The notes beneath the pieces were generated by a model. That model did no database searches. It had not been told where the DNA came from and saw nothing but the letters and a program-made list of their open reading frames with translations. Of a stretch of 64,000 nt of DNA, positions 10,942 through 21,689 are shown piece after piece (positions within the stretch are counted from its first letter, which is position 1; the number at the start of each line of letters is the position of its first letter). This DNA is from Maylandia zebra (Eukaryota; Chordata; Actinopteri; Cichliformes; Cichlidae), in NCBI RefSeq assembly GCF_041146795.1, contig NC_135169.1, positions 13,099,585-13,163,584 on the forward strand, given 5' to 3'. Both the position numbers and the translations under genes were made by a program.

Positions 10942-11117
10942 CTCATGAAAGTGGCCACTTTCTCATTACTTTCATATATTGTTTTAGTAAGTATCCAAAA
11001 CATACAAGTTTCATTATATAATTTTTGTAGGGATCTTATATCTGTTTTCACTCTTGTATGCTTTTCATACAAGTTTCACACAAGACAGATACAAACTTTA
11101 TAAGATTTTTATATTTA

Positions 11118-11120
<3 letters not shown>

Positions 11121-11153
<33 letters not shown>
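11121..11153. repeat. TA dinucleotide microsatellite
   Basis: An uninterrupted TA run of about 16 units, flanked by TTTATAT repeats. Confidence 0.9.
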
Positions 11154-11154
<1 letters not shown>

Positions 11155-11214
11155 TTTCCATATGGGAATTCAAAGGAAACGTGTATAAGCTTTATTTTTT
11201 TTAGATTCTCATTT

Positions 11215-11568
11215 ACATTTATTGTAGCACTGTTGCCTTGTAGCAAGAAGGTCTTGAGTTCAATTCCACCATCAGGCCCAGGTCTTTCTATGAGGAGTTT
11301 GCATGGTCTCCCCGGGTACTCTTCCTCCCACAGTCCAAAGACATGCAGTTAGTGGGGATAGGTTAATTGGAAACAATAAATTGCCAATAGGTGTGAATGC
11401 GAGAGTTAATGTGAGTGCGATTGGCTGTCTCCTGTCTATGTGTTAGCCATGTGACAGACTGGCAATCTGTCCAGGATGTACCCCGCATCTCGCCCTAAGG
11501 CAGCTGGGATAGGCTCCAGTGCCCCCCACGACCCTGAAAAGGATAAGCGGAAGAGGATGGATTTTTGT
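11215..11568 (+). mobile_element. SINE-like retroelement with Rex3-like tail
   Basis: Contains CCCACAGTCCAAAGACATGC, CAGCTGGGATAGGCTCCAG and the end AGGATAAGCGGAAGAGGATG, a widespread fish retroelement whose 3' end resembles the Rex3 tail at 2465 (reverse strand). It probably borrows Rex3/RTE machinery. A shorter minus-strand piece lies at 40085. Confidence 0.7.
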
Positions 11569-13671
11569 AACACAGTGAATGAATAAGAATAAGGATCTGT
11601 AATGCCTGGATTATTGGTCTTGACTGTATTAAAAAATGCTTAGAAAATGCTTTGAGCTACTTGATTTACACATGTGTCCATATCCTTTCAGTCTGATCCA
11701 CAAACAGTCAGTCAGTACAGATGTGTTTATTTATTTGTTAAGCTGTGTTATAATATTACTTTTATAATTAAACGGAATGTTAGAAAATGTAAAAACAATT
11801 AAATAATGTAGTGGAGGACACACACACACTTTTGTGGTATCTTTCTCTTACCACAGTGTAATTCTGTAACTGCTTAGCATATTGTTTTGTTTTGGCAAAA
11901 ACATGCCCAACAAGAGACAAGGAGGGCAGGTTACCACCATGATATAGCAGATGAATTGGCAGTAAGTAGAGGACTGAGCTGGCGTAAGTATCACCTCAGT
12001 GATTGCCTCCAATGGATTGCAGCTGGGGAAAACAAACGAGGGCCTTTGGCTCCACCCACAGGGGCGGGCACAGGAAAGCACAGGTGCTAGGCGGAAAAAC
12101 ACCAGACACTTACCCAGGTCATGAAAAAAGCTGAATTTAACACCATTGCTGGAGCGAGTTCAAATGTACAACATGTTTTAACATATCACAGCATTCTTCT
12201 GTGTTTAAATATAGACTCAAACTGGTTACCATTTGTAATGGAGCTGTAAACCATACTTGCCAACCTTGAGACCTCGGAATTAGGGAGACATTCAAAAGGG
12301 CTGTTCGTTATATGGGTCGTTATATACATATACACACAAAAAAAACTTGAATTTGACAGTGTTTATTTATCAGACAAAATAATTTAAATTATATAGCTGT
12401 CCAGTACCTGTGCAACAGATGGTAGTCATGGTTCAATATTTGGAGGCAGCATTTCCCTTCGAGATGTCCTGGACGAAATCAAATTCTTTTCCCCAATCAT
12501 TTCAGAACTTGCACACATATTTCCTTCTCTTATTGGTCATTGCAATTTCTCTTCTGCTTCCTCTTCCTTTGTTCTGATTCCCGCGCTTGACTTTGAGGTC
12601 TTACCGTTATTATTGTCCAGCCGGAAACAGGAGCCCAGTTAATGATATTTTTGTTCCCAAATTTGGACATCCAGCCACTAAAATTACTTTTTCTGTTCGT
12701 GAATGCAAGTTAACAACTGTAATTTGGCATCAAGGATTAGTTTGCTTTGTTGTAAAAATAAAATGATTTTAAGGCATCTGTGACATAAACCTTACACAGG
12801 GTGTTAGCCTGCTAAATTTGTGTGTATAAGAAAGGTCGCCATTAACACTCAGCCACGCAGGCGGGCGGTGTGGACACCCAACACTGTGAACACGATAACT
12901 TGAGAATGTGGTGATGTAGGATTTTCAAACTGATAGCATAGGTGCATCACCTGAAAGTCTCCTAAAAATGTCAGATACGTTTGAATGACAGTGACCTCGA
13001 GGTCAGAGGTCATGTTTTCTGAAAATTTTGGGGGTTTTTTGTGACGCTGTTCTCTATAACTATTTATCTCCCTGTTAAGTTTGATTATGCCTATCTGTTG
13101 TCTGTCTGACCAAATCTACCACTCTGAACCTGAATTAATCCCCCAAACACATATTCACTCTATATAGGCTATTTATGCATTTGATCACTCAATTATTAAT
13201 TACTATCTTTACCCGTATGATATAGGTGGAGTGAGACAAGATGAAAATATAAAACAAATGTTAGGAAGCAGCCTCGCTATGACACATGTTACAGCTGATG
13301 AATAGAAAGTATCTAGTTCTGCCTTTGGGGCTGATGGAAATAATATAATTGTTTATTTAATTTGTATTAAAAAAAACTTTTCAGCTCATCCAGTGCAACA
13401 TATTGCCCTCAATCACCTAATTAGTCAAAAGTCCTGTTCTAAAAATATTCTGATTAAAATGTGACACTGAATGTGTGGAAGGTGATTCAGCTGAAAATCT
13501 TTTCCTGTAATGTTTAACAACTGGATTCAATGGGGATACTGTAGCAATACATATTTAAAATCTAATGAAATACAGGATTCAGTTGATGAACACAAGATTT
13601 AGTCGAAAAAAAAAGAAACTAGTTATTGTTTGCGACTATGAAGAGTTAGATGCTTTTTTTAAATGTGTGCA
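11569..13671. other. Non-coding; no gene recognised
   Basis: No coding signal. A GC-richer block at about 11890-12110 and a stretch starting ACTTGCCAACCTTGAGACCT near 12256 look like old interspersed repeats, but I cannot name a family. Confidence 0.4.
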
Positions 13672-13708
13672 AGGTGTGCAAGTCTGCTCAAAGTAGACTT
13701 GCACACCT
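13672..13708. other. Perfect 14-bp inverted repeat
   Basis: 13672-13685 (AGGTGTGCAAGTCT) and 13695-13708 are exact reverse complements with a nine-base spacer. Flanking GTGTGCA and GCACAAC could extend the stem imperfectly. Function unknown. Confidence 0.5.
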
Positions 13709-14789
13709 GCACAACACCAAAGCTGTTTTACTTTGAAGCAAACAACTGTGCTGAAACGTGAAGAATAAAAATGTATAAAATTGATTTGGGTAATTTGTGT
13801 CATTCAAAGACGCAGTTGATTATTTCTTTGTAATATTTTGTTACTTCCCTCTGCAGCCCCTAATCTCTTCAGTGGGTTCAGCTGTTGCTAATTGACCTAA
13901 TCAGGTGTGGATAAAAGGTGACCTGAGGCAGGCTTTCAGGGAAGCTCACTAGTCTTTGCCTTGGAGGGAGCCATTTTAGCCAACCTGCTATGCCTTTTTA
14001 AGATAAAACCTCTTCTCACTAACATTCTGGTATTCATCTCCTTTTTTATGTGGTGGCTTTTGAGCCGGGTCGTAATATATTTGTCAAGCAAGTCTATAAA
14101 AAACTATTTTGTTTTTAATCAATTTGAATATTAAAAAGTTAGTTTCAGTAGAAGCAACCAAAACACTACAGACATAAAGCAGATACATAACACTTTGCCA
14201 GAGGTCTGTAAATTAGATTTTCATGCATGTCTGTATTACTGTTTTCAAATTCTATATTTGCACTCTCTCCATAAAAACACAAGGTATGCTATCCAGTGAG
14301 TCATAGATCTACTAATTGGAGCCTTTGTCTTAAAACAATGCCAAGGATAATGCAATAACCTTAAAAGTCAGCTCTGCTCTGAAAAATGGAGGTAAACTAT
14401 TTCAGACAGCAAAGATGTTATCAATAACAATCTGAGTTTATCAGACAGCTATACAAAAAGAAAATATGAAACCCACATGGACTCTGCTTGTTCTTTGTCA
14501 TGAAACAGAAAGAATAAACTTTAATAAAGAACTTGAAAAGAAGCCATATGAATACTGGGACCAAGATAGATTTGTTTTGCTTCAATATGCCCGGCGTATT
14601 TGGTATTAATTCCTGATATGGAATCAAGGAGGTGGCAGCGAGTTTATACCTAGCTGCCAGAATACAACAAGTGCACTGTAATTACAAGTATACCAGAATA
14701 AATACCGACGACTGCCAGTAACTTCCAGTTTTGAGAAGTCAGATGAAAAAAGAGAAATTCTAGTATGGTATCAATCAATTTGTTGTTAC
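13709..14789. other. Non-coding; possible LTR-like remnant near 13.9 kb
   Basis: Mostly AT-rich. The segment around 13860-14075 (ATCAGGTGTGGATAAAAGG, then GAGCCGGGTCGTAA) looks like a retroelement LTR, but ends and target duplications were not found. Confidence 0.35.
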
Positions 14790-15105
14790 ACTATCTCTTA
14801 CCGTACATTACTAAATCTCCATTTGCACTATTTGCCTATTTGCACTACTCTGCCTGGTTTACACCCAATGCCATTTACCCATTATATTGTATATTGTATA
14901 GCTTTCTTGTTATATGTAAAATTGTATTGTATTTATTTAAATTTTTAATTTTTAATTATTTTACTTGCATTTTTAATCACTCTTATATTTAAATGTTTAT
15001 TTGCTATTTTATCTAGGGATTGAGAGTAACATAGTTTCTATTCTCTGTATGTCCTGTACATGTGGCAGAATTGACAATAAAGTTGACTTTGACTTTGACT
15101 TTGAT
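14790..15105 (+). mobile_element. LINE 3'-terminal region with TTGACT tail
   Basis: TGCACTATTTGCCTATTTGC leads into a long AT-rich 3' UTR. It ends TGACAATAAAGTTGACTTTG followed by further TTGACTT units, a 3' terminus seen in many fish LINE copies. No coding part remains. Confidence 0.55.
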
Positions 15106-15998
15106 CAACAGGACACCGTGAAAAATCACAAAAGTTCCTAAAAAGACAAGGAAACAGAGAACTAAAATGTGAATGTGTGTGACTTGAATACAACACTTTT
15201 ATAAATACAAAGAGATAACAATAAAGAAGAAGTAGCGCTGTTGGCAGGTAGCTCACCTGCGGTGCTTCTCTGCCATATAATCAGGTGGTTTCTCTTTTCT
15301 TTTTTTGCATTCACTCCTTTGTCTCTCTGGGATCTGGTGTCCTTGTTAGTGACAAACTTTCAGTGCATTTTAAGCTGGTTTTCAGTCGTGATTTCAAAGA
15401 AACTAAAAGGTAAGCTGCATGTCTTCTCTCCTCAAATCCTGCTCATACACAGTGATGACTTTATTATATTTGTTGGTACTTTTGTGTGCAGTTTGATTGG
15501 CTGTTTTCAGCTCATATCAGACAGCACATGTGCCCTGCTTCAAGCTGCAGTTGTGATAAAGCATCTCTTTATTTTTTAGATAGGCTGCCTTTGACTGTGC
15601 TTCACTGAGTTTGTTAAATTTGGTTAAAACAAAATTCCAGGTTGGTACCTGCCTCTGACTTGCTGCATCCATTCAAGCAGGGGCGCGTCTAAAGTGTGGG
15701 CTGAGAAATCTGTATTTCCTTAAAGTGAACTCAAAAACTGAAAATAAAAGACAAACCCTGAAATTCATAGGCAGAAACACTTACATTCACAGGTTTAAAC
15801 TGTGATGATTTGACCCATAGATTTCTAAAGCTAAGTCTGCAACATCTCACTTTATGACACTTATTGTCTGTAGTGTGTACGTGTTTCTATGTATCGCTAT
15901 TGACTACTCTAACAATTTTCACAAGATCCCCAATTCTACTAGCTAACATGTGATCCAAGATTATGACAGGGTTATTCCTTTTTTTTTTTTTAATTTAG
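15106..15998. other. No recognised feature
   Basis: No gene or clear repeat. Short open frames here have no Ig or other domain features. An upstream part of the second FCRL copy was sought and not found. Confidence 0.4.
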
Positions 15999-16360
15999 GT
16001 AATGTTGCCTAATGCTGTCTGTGAATCAGTAACACAAATGGAAGACACTGGAGAAGGTACCATATATATTTTGAATATCAAAGAGCAATTCGAGATGTGA
16101 AGGCTTTTTGTCTAAAGGATTTCAGGTTTTGGAGGTTTGCTCTTCATGACATCCTTAAACTTTGTATGTCTTTATGTGGATGTTTTACAGGTCAGTGAGG
16201 AGAGCAAAAAAGAAGCATTTTGTGAACCCACTGTTGCTCCTCTGCTACACAAATATCAGACATGCTTCCTATCTTCAACATTTAGTTTGTTTGAAGATAA
16301 TACAACAAAATACAGACTTCCTAGTCTGTTTCAGCACAAATAAAACAAGAAATAAATTAT
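15999..16360 (+). pseudogene. Dead partial copy of the FCRL cytoplasmic tail
   Basis: 15999-16057 matches the tail exon at 7227-7277 but has about seven extra bases near its start that shift the frame. The tyrosine codon TAT is TGT here (AVCESV instead of AVYESV). The next exon (16191 onward, after TTTTACAG) matches 7413 with an internal gap. No Ig exon precedes it. It is therefore a partial duplication that can no longer encode the receptor tail. Confidence 0.65.
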
Positions 16361-18775
16361 TCAGGCTCTAAAATCACTTGTCATTTACATTCAAATGTTA
16401 TATAATCTGTATGCATCTTTTATTCATTAATTTGTTATTGTGTGTTGCATTTAAATCTTAGATCTGTTCACAGGTTTTACTCCCTCTTCAAAGGATTCAT
16501 GTACTTTTATTTTTAATCTCTATGCCTTAACTAAAAGCGCTTCGGGGCAACCATGTTGTTTTATGTCAAATTAAATTTTGTAATTTTAACTGCTTCATTG
16601 TAAATAACTCGTCAGCCAAACATGTAGGTATCACAGTCGTCATCATGTACCTAAAAATAAATTAAAAAGAGGTTGATTTAACTATTTTTCTTTCACATAA
16701 AGATATTTTGTGCAATGTGGTAATAACTCAGTTATAATAGTCTTAGAAGTGTATACAAATAGAATGCTGAATGCTGCCAAATATGGCGAGTGCAGTTACA
16801 GCCAGATTGGCATTTCAGAAAAGGTTTTGTGATTAACTCTAAGTCAAATAGATTTTTCTTGAAACAAAAGACAAACCAACAAAGAGGAGAATATGGCAAA
16901 GGTGAGGATTTGAAGGAGATTTGAAGGAGATTAAGCTGTCGCTCAACTCGTTGTTAACAGACGTCGAGAGAGTAGTAAAGCAACAAGCAATGTTAACGAC
17001 TTTAATGGACCAAATCAAAGAATTAAAAAGCTTGATTAAGGAAAAAGATAAAACAATCGAGGTCTTAGAAAGGAGAGGGACGATTTAGAACTGCATGCAG
17101 GACTGGAGGACGTGATTATTACCAGTTTGGAAACCAAACACTGGAGCTACTGACACTGAGAATGGTGTGAAGTCTGGCGGGGATGAGCCCCTGGTGGAGG
17201 GGCAACAAACACTAGAGCGTCAGGTAGTGGAGGCTTTTTGCGAGCAAAAAACTTCCCCTGCATAGCAACAACGTCGCAGCGTGTTATACCCTTCCCATAA
17301 AGAAAGCCAGGGCACCTCCAGCAATAGTAGTAAAATTTGTGAATCAAAAACACAAAATTGAGCTACTGAGGCAGTCTAGACAACCGAAGGGAAGTGGAGT
17401 ATATGTGAATAAACATCTCACAAAAAAGAAAAGAAAATCCAAGCAACATGGACGAGAAATTGCAAAGTGACGATAAAGCTCAATTGAACACCAGAAGAAG
17501 CCAAGGTCGTAATGATCAGGCATCTTCATGATTTGGACAATTACTGGGGACGAAGGTCTGTTATGATGTGTTTGCTAACAACTAGCCAAACTTATTCAAT
17601 GAAAGACACCATTTCCAAATGTCAAGGGGGAAAATGGCAAGGTATGATACAGTAGACTGGAAGAGTAGTAGTGTGAAGCTGCAAGTCGGATATGGAACTG
17701 GGATGCTACTCCAGCAGTGTCACCATTATGCACAGAGATGAGATATAGATCAGTTGTGTATGGATCAGAAAGAACTGTATAGGTATGAGTGTTTATTCTT
17801 CTTCCTGCTCCTTTTCATGAAACAGTGTTGCTTTAAATGAAAGGAAGGTTTGTGTATAGGACATGAATTACTGCTGTACAATGTGTGAAACAAAAAGAAT
17901 GAATGAATATGCCTGTATACCACTACATATTTAAGTTGTGCGTGTGTCATTGTAATTTTTATAAAACAAACCAAGAAAAATGTTTGTGTTTCAGAGTATA
18001 GATCACTTCAGTAAATAATGACTGTGATTTTTTTTCAACTTGTTTTTATTGCACAGAATTAATTAAATTGTAATCAACATTTTGACATACAAAATATTTA
18101 AGTGTTTCCTCTGATAGCCTGAGAGTGAGCTTCTCTTAAGGAATGTGCAGATGCTGAATCCAGTTGTTCTTCAGCCTGTAGAAACGATTTCAATCTCCTG
18201 TCTTCCTAATTAACAAGCAATGTTCCCACAACATTTTTAAATGTTTCCTAAATGTTTAGTCAGTTTTTATTAATAAAAATCATTCAATAAACATTAAATA
18301 GACCAACAAACAATGGAAGCACCAAAATAAGAAAAAGTTTATCCTGCAACAAATTTAACAAAGGTCTCAAACTATTCTAAAGTTATAGGTTCTATTAATT
18401 AAAAAAAAAGTTGCAAAGGTGTACAGATTTATCTGCACTACACCATAAACTGCAAAATGTCCAAAATGTCACATGACAGCACTGAAGATATATCTTCTGT
18501 GTAACATAATGACTTATTTTTAGTATGTTACACTGAAAACCTGCCTGTCCACTTTGTTTTTGAATGCACAATAGGAGCCTATGACTCACTGGGTTTGTGC
18601 GTCAGCACTGACAAATGTATAGATGCTATTCTTTGACGTCTCCACACATCAGTCAAACATTTCTGTACAAAGTCCCTGCTGCTCTAAAAGACACTAACAC
18701 AGCCCTGAACACATGTTAGAAACACATGTGAATGTGAAAGATTTACTTCAGACCTCAGAGTACCAGCCTTTAAAA
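16361..18775 (+). repeat. Copy B of the FCRL 3' flank duplication
   Basis: Collinear with 7600-9843 in several blocks. Between about 16775 and 17950 it carries extra DNA that includes a LINE ORF1 remnant. Divergence is clearly visible, so the duplication is not recent. Confidence 0.6.
16905..17535 (+). mobile_element. Degenerate non-LTR retrotransposon ORF1
   Basis: Read across frameshifts it gives a coiled-coil-like stretch (LSLNSLLTDVERVVKQQ, then IKELKSLIKEKDKTIEVLE). An RNA-binding part follows with KKARAPPAIVVKFVNQKHKI, GVYVNKHLTKKK and LNTRRSQGRNDQ, as in ORF1 proteins of fish LINEs. It is disrupted by several stops and lies inside duplication copy B. Confidence 0.6.
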
Positions 18776-19182
18776 TTCTGTGTCACAAACAACAAGTGAA
18801 CCTGTTTGATTTGTTTATGCTGAGTTTATCTCTGCACACATTCAGAACCCTGAAAACACAGCAGAAAATAAAACCACAGAGAGAGAAGAGATCTGATGAG
18901 AAGACATGATTGCCTTTAAAGGCTGACTAAAATCTCAGTGGACCAAACTGTATATGGAAAGACCGAATATAAGTATAAACTTGTACTTGTTACATAGTCA
19001 CTTTGTAATGGAGCTTTAAACCACTCATAGTACTTCATAAACACATCACAGTCACAGCGCTTATGTTTACAGCAACTGTTTGTAGAAGGAAGCTCCTTTT
19101 GGTGAGTTTCAGTTATTGTGCTTCAGTAAAGTTAATAGTCTATTTTCAGCTCCTTTTCTTCTTCCAGGAGGTTCATAAATAC
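18776..19182. other. Unremarkable flank of the minisatellite
   Basis: No gene recognised. A frame running from 19063 into the minisatellite begins with a hydrophobic stretch, but nothing supports it as a real start. Confidence 0.4.
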
Positions 19183-20729
19183 ACAAAAGTGAACACATGT
19201 AGTGTATGCACAAAAGTGAACACATGTAATGTATGCACAAATGTGAACACATGTAGTGTATGCACAAAAGTAAACACATGTAATGTATGCACAAAAGTGA
19301 ACACATGTAATGTATGCACAAAAGTGAACACATGTAGTGTATGCACAAAAGTGAACACATGTAGTGTATGCACAAAAGTGAACACATGTAGGGTATGCAC
19401 AAAAGTGAACACATGTAGTGTATGCACAAATGTGAAAACATGTATTGTATGCACAAAAGTGAACACATGTAGTGTATGCACAAATGTGAAAACATGTATT
19501 GTTTGCACAAAAGTGAACACATGTAATGTATGCACAAATGTGAACACATGTAGGGTATGCACAGAAGTGAACACATGTAGCGTATGCACAAATGTGAACA
19601 CATGTAGGGTATGCACAAATGTGAACACATGTAATGTATGTACAAAAGTGAACACATGTAAGGTATGCATAAATGTGAACACATGTAACGTATGCACAAA
19701 AGTGAACACATGTAAGGTATGCATAAATGTGAACACATGTAACGTATGCACAAAAGTGAACACATGTAAGGTATGCATAAATGTGAACACATGTAACGTA
19801 TGCACAAAAGTGAACACATGTAGCGTATGCATAAATGTGAACACATGTAGTGTATGCACAAACGTGAACACATGTAGGGTATGCATAAATGTGAACACAT
19901 GTAGTGTATGCACAAAAGTAAACACATGTAATGTATGCACAAAAGTGAACACATGTAATGTATGCACAAATGTGAACACATGTAGTGTATGCACAAAAGT
20001 GAACACATGTAATGTATGCACAAATGTGAACACATGTAGTGTATGCACAAAAGTGAACACATGTAGGGTATGCATAAATGTGAACACATGTAGTGTATGC
20101 ACAAAAGTGAACACATGTAGGGTATGCAAAATGTGAACACATGTAGGGTATGCACAAAAGTGAACACATGTAGTGTATGCATAAATGTGAACACATGTAG
20201 TGTATGCACAAAAGTGAACACATGTAGGGTATGCATAAATGTCAACACATGTAGTGTATGCACAAAAGTGAACACATGTAGGGTATGCAAAATGTGAACA
20301 CATGTAGGGTATGCACAAAAGTGAACACATGTAGTGTATGCACAAAAGTGAACACATGTAGGGTATGCACAAAAGTGAACACATGTAGGGTATGCATAAA
20401 TGTGAACACATGTAGTGTATGCACAAAAGTGAACACATGTAGGGTATGCACAAATGTGAACACATGTACGGTATGCACAAAAGTGAACACATGTACGGTA
20501 TGCACAAAAGTGAACACATGTAGTGTATGTACAAATGTGAACACATGTAGGGTATGCATAAATGTGAACACATGTAGTGTATGCACAAAAGTGAACACAT
20601 GTAGTGTATGTACAAATGTGAACACATGTACGGTATGCACAAAAGTGAACACATGTAGTGTATGTACAAATGTGAACACATGTAGGGTATGCATAAATGT
20701 GAACACATGTAGTGTATGTACACATGTGC
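19183..20729. repeat. 27-bp minisatellite, about 57 units
   Basis: Tandem array whose unit contains GTGAACACATGTA followed by GTATGCA. Sub-variants differ in the ACAAAAGTG / ACAAATGTG / ATAAATGTG segment and in the bases after ATGTA. The unit is nine codons long and lacks stops in one plus frame (TKVNTCSVC) and in all three minus frames, which creates open frames of up to 538 codons. Two units (near 20127 and 20287) lack one base and shift frame. Higher-order repeats are visible, for example a 54-bp two-unit block repeated three times at about 19637-19800. It lies just downstream of V-set gene 1. Confidence 0.9.
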
Positions 20730-20930
20730 TAAGAGTGTAGTGAAGATACACCCATGCCAATGGTATAGTGCAGATCCACCTGTGTTTACAGTCTGGTGTA
20801 CTGTAAGGTCACAGTGTAATGTAATGTAAGCTTAGAATACTACGGGCTTACACTATAGTATATTGTAGACACATCTGTGTTTACAGTATAGTATACTGTA
20901 GTTACACTTATTGTCTTACTATTGTTTACA
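20730..20930. repeat. Diverged short repeats next to the minisatellite
   Basis: Degenerate repeats around TGTGTTTACAGTATAGTATA between the array and the stop codon of V-set gene 1. They would lie in that gene's 3' UTR on the minus strand. Confidence 0.45.
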
Positions 20931-21094
20931 CTAGTGTTTAGAGGGTAATGCCCTATATTTACACTGGGCACATTGTTTTTGCACAGCAAATGCAACAACA
21001 ACAACAACAACAACAACAACAACCACCACAGCAAAAGCTGTCAGACCACCTATCAGTTCAGTCTTTCCTTCATCTTTCGCTTGTCTTGGTGGCC
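20931..21094 (-). CDS. V-set gene 1, C-terminal exon (poly-valine TM and tail)
   Basis: Minus-strand exon after acceptor CTGCAG, entering in phase 1 and ending at TAG (20931-20933). It reads GPPRQAKDEGKTELIGG then LTAFA, a run of twelve valines, AFAVQKQCAQCKYRALPSKH and stop. The valines are encoded by GTG GTG and ten GTT codons, that is the CAA microsatellite seen on the plus strand at 20993-21022. The hydrophobic segment of about 20 residues, followed by K and further basic residues, fits a single-pass helix with a short cytoplasmic tail. There is no tyrosine motif of known type. Confidence 0.7.
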
Positions 21095-21332
21095 CTGCAG
21101 GTGAGAAACAGGTGTGAGGTGTCAGCTGTCAGGTAGGTGATGAGTGAAGAACAGAACAGAATCCATTTCCTCTTCAAACTGCTGTCAGACATTATCTACT
21201 GCACTCTGATCACATCACTCAGACCAGCTGCTTTCTACAAAGTCTCATCAACAACATCTTTAGAAACAAACATCAACAAGCAGGAAGCAGCTTCACCTCT
21301 GATCACACACACACTCAACTCTACTCACTCAC
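21095..21332 (-). repeat. Intron 2 of V-set gene 1 (near-identical paralogous intron)
   Basis: 238 bases from GTGAGTGAGTAG to CTGCAG on the minus strand. By eye it shows no difference from 52884-53121 and differs from 46085-46322 at only two positions. The antisense strand contains a frame starting MMSEEQNRIHFLFK, present in all three copies only because the sequence is the same. Confidence 0.9.
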
Positions 21333-21689
21333 CTGGAGGATCAACAACACTCAGGCTGAAGGTGCAGATGGGATCACTGTCCAGATATGCTCTCTTCCTG
21401 CGTTTTCTGCTTATGCGAACCTCATATATACCAGCATCAGCAGTCGTAACATTCTTCAGAATCAAAGACACATTTCCATCTGTCATCTGATTGTCCGGCA
21501 GATCCACCCGGTTCTTAAAAGACTGATGCTGTTTGGTAGGATCAGGTTGATTGTCCCGGTACAGAAGGACATATTTTTTCCCCAGGTCAGGTCTACTCCA
21601 CTCTAGACCTATTATGGTTTTATTACCATTTAAAGCTTGACATGGCAGAGTTGTGTTTTTGCCAAACACAGCAGTCACATTTATCCGGT
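21333..21689 (-). CDS. V-set gene 1, Ig V-set exon
   Basis: 119-codon exon, phase 1 at both ends. It reads DRINVTAVFGKNTTLPCQAL, then LEWSRPDLGKKYVLLYRD, FKNRVDLPDNQM and SLILKNVTTADAGIYEV. This is a butyrophilin/MOG/B7-like V-set domain: B-strand cysteine, C-strand tryptophan and the DAGIY motif are present. The F-strand cysteine normally found two residues after that tyrosine is valine (YEV). The FG loop carries RKRRKRAY and the G strand contains an unusual cysteine (DPICTF). Several N-linked sequons are present. The protein with its leader and tail would be 197 residues, a small surface receptor or ligand. Confidence 0.85.

Noticed and set aside
19063..20136. Plus-strand frame with a hydrophobic start and TKVNTCSVC repeats
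   Set aside because: The cysteine-rich repeat looks attractive but is the same satellite effect; it is ended by a one-base deletion in a unit, and no promoter or splice support was seen.
19109..20725. Minus-strand frames of 363-538 codons across the minisatellite
   Set aside because: They follow from a 27-bp unit without stops; all three minus frames are open at once and there is no domain or flanking gene structure.
21137..21490. Antisense frame MMSEEQNRIHFLFK present three times (21137, 46127, 52926)
   Set aside because: Its conservation only reflects the near-identical intron; the frame runs on into antisense of the V exon, where it diverges.
21333..21689. Identity as a novel immune-type receptor (NITR) or rearranging V gene
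   Set aside because: No J-like motif or recombination signal was seen; the leader, V, TM layout and LLYRD...NRVDL text fit the butyrophilin/MOG/B7-like group better.
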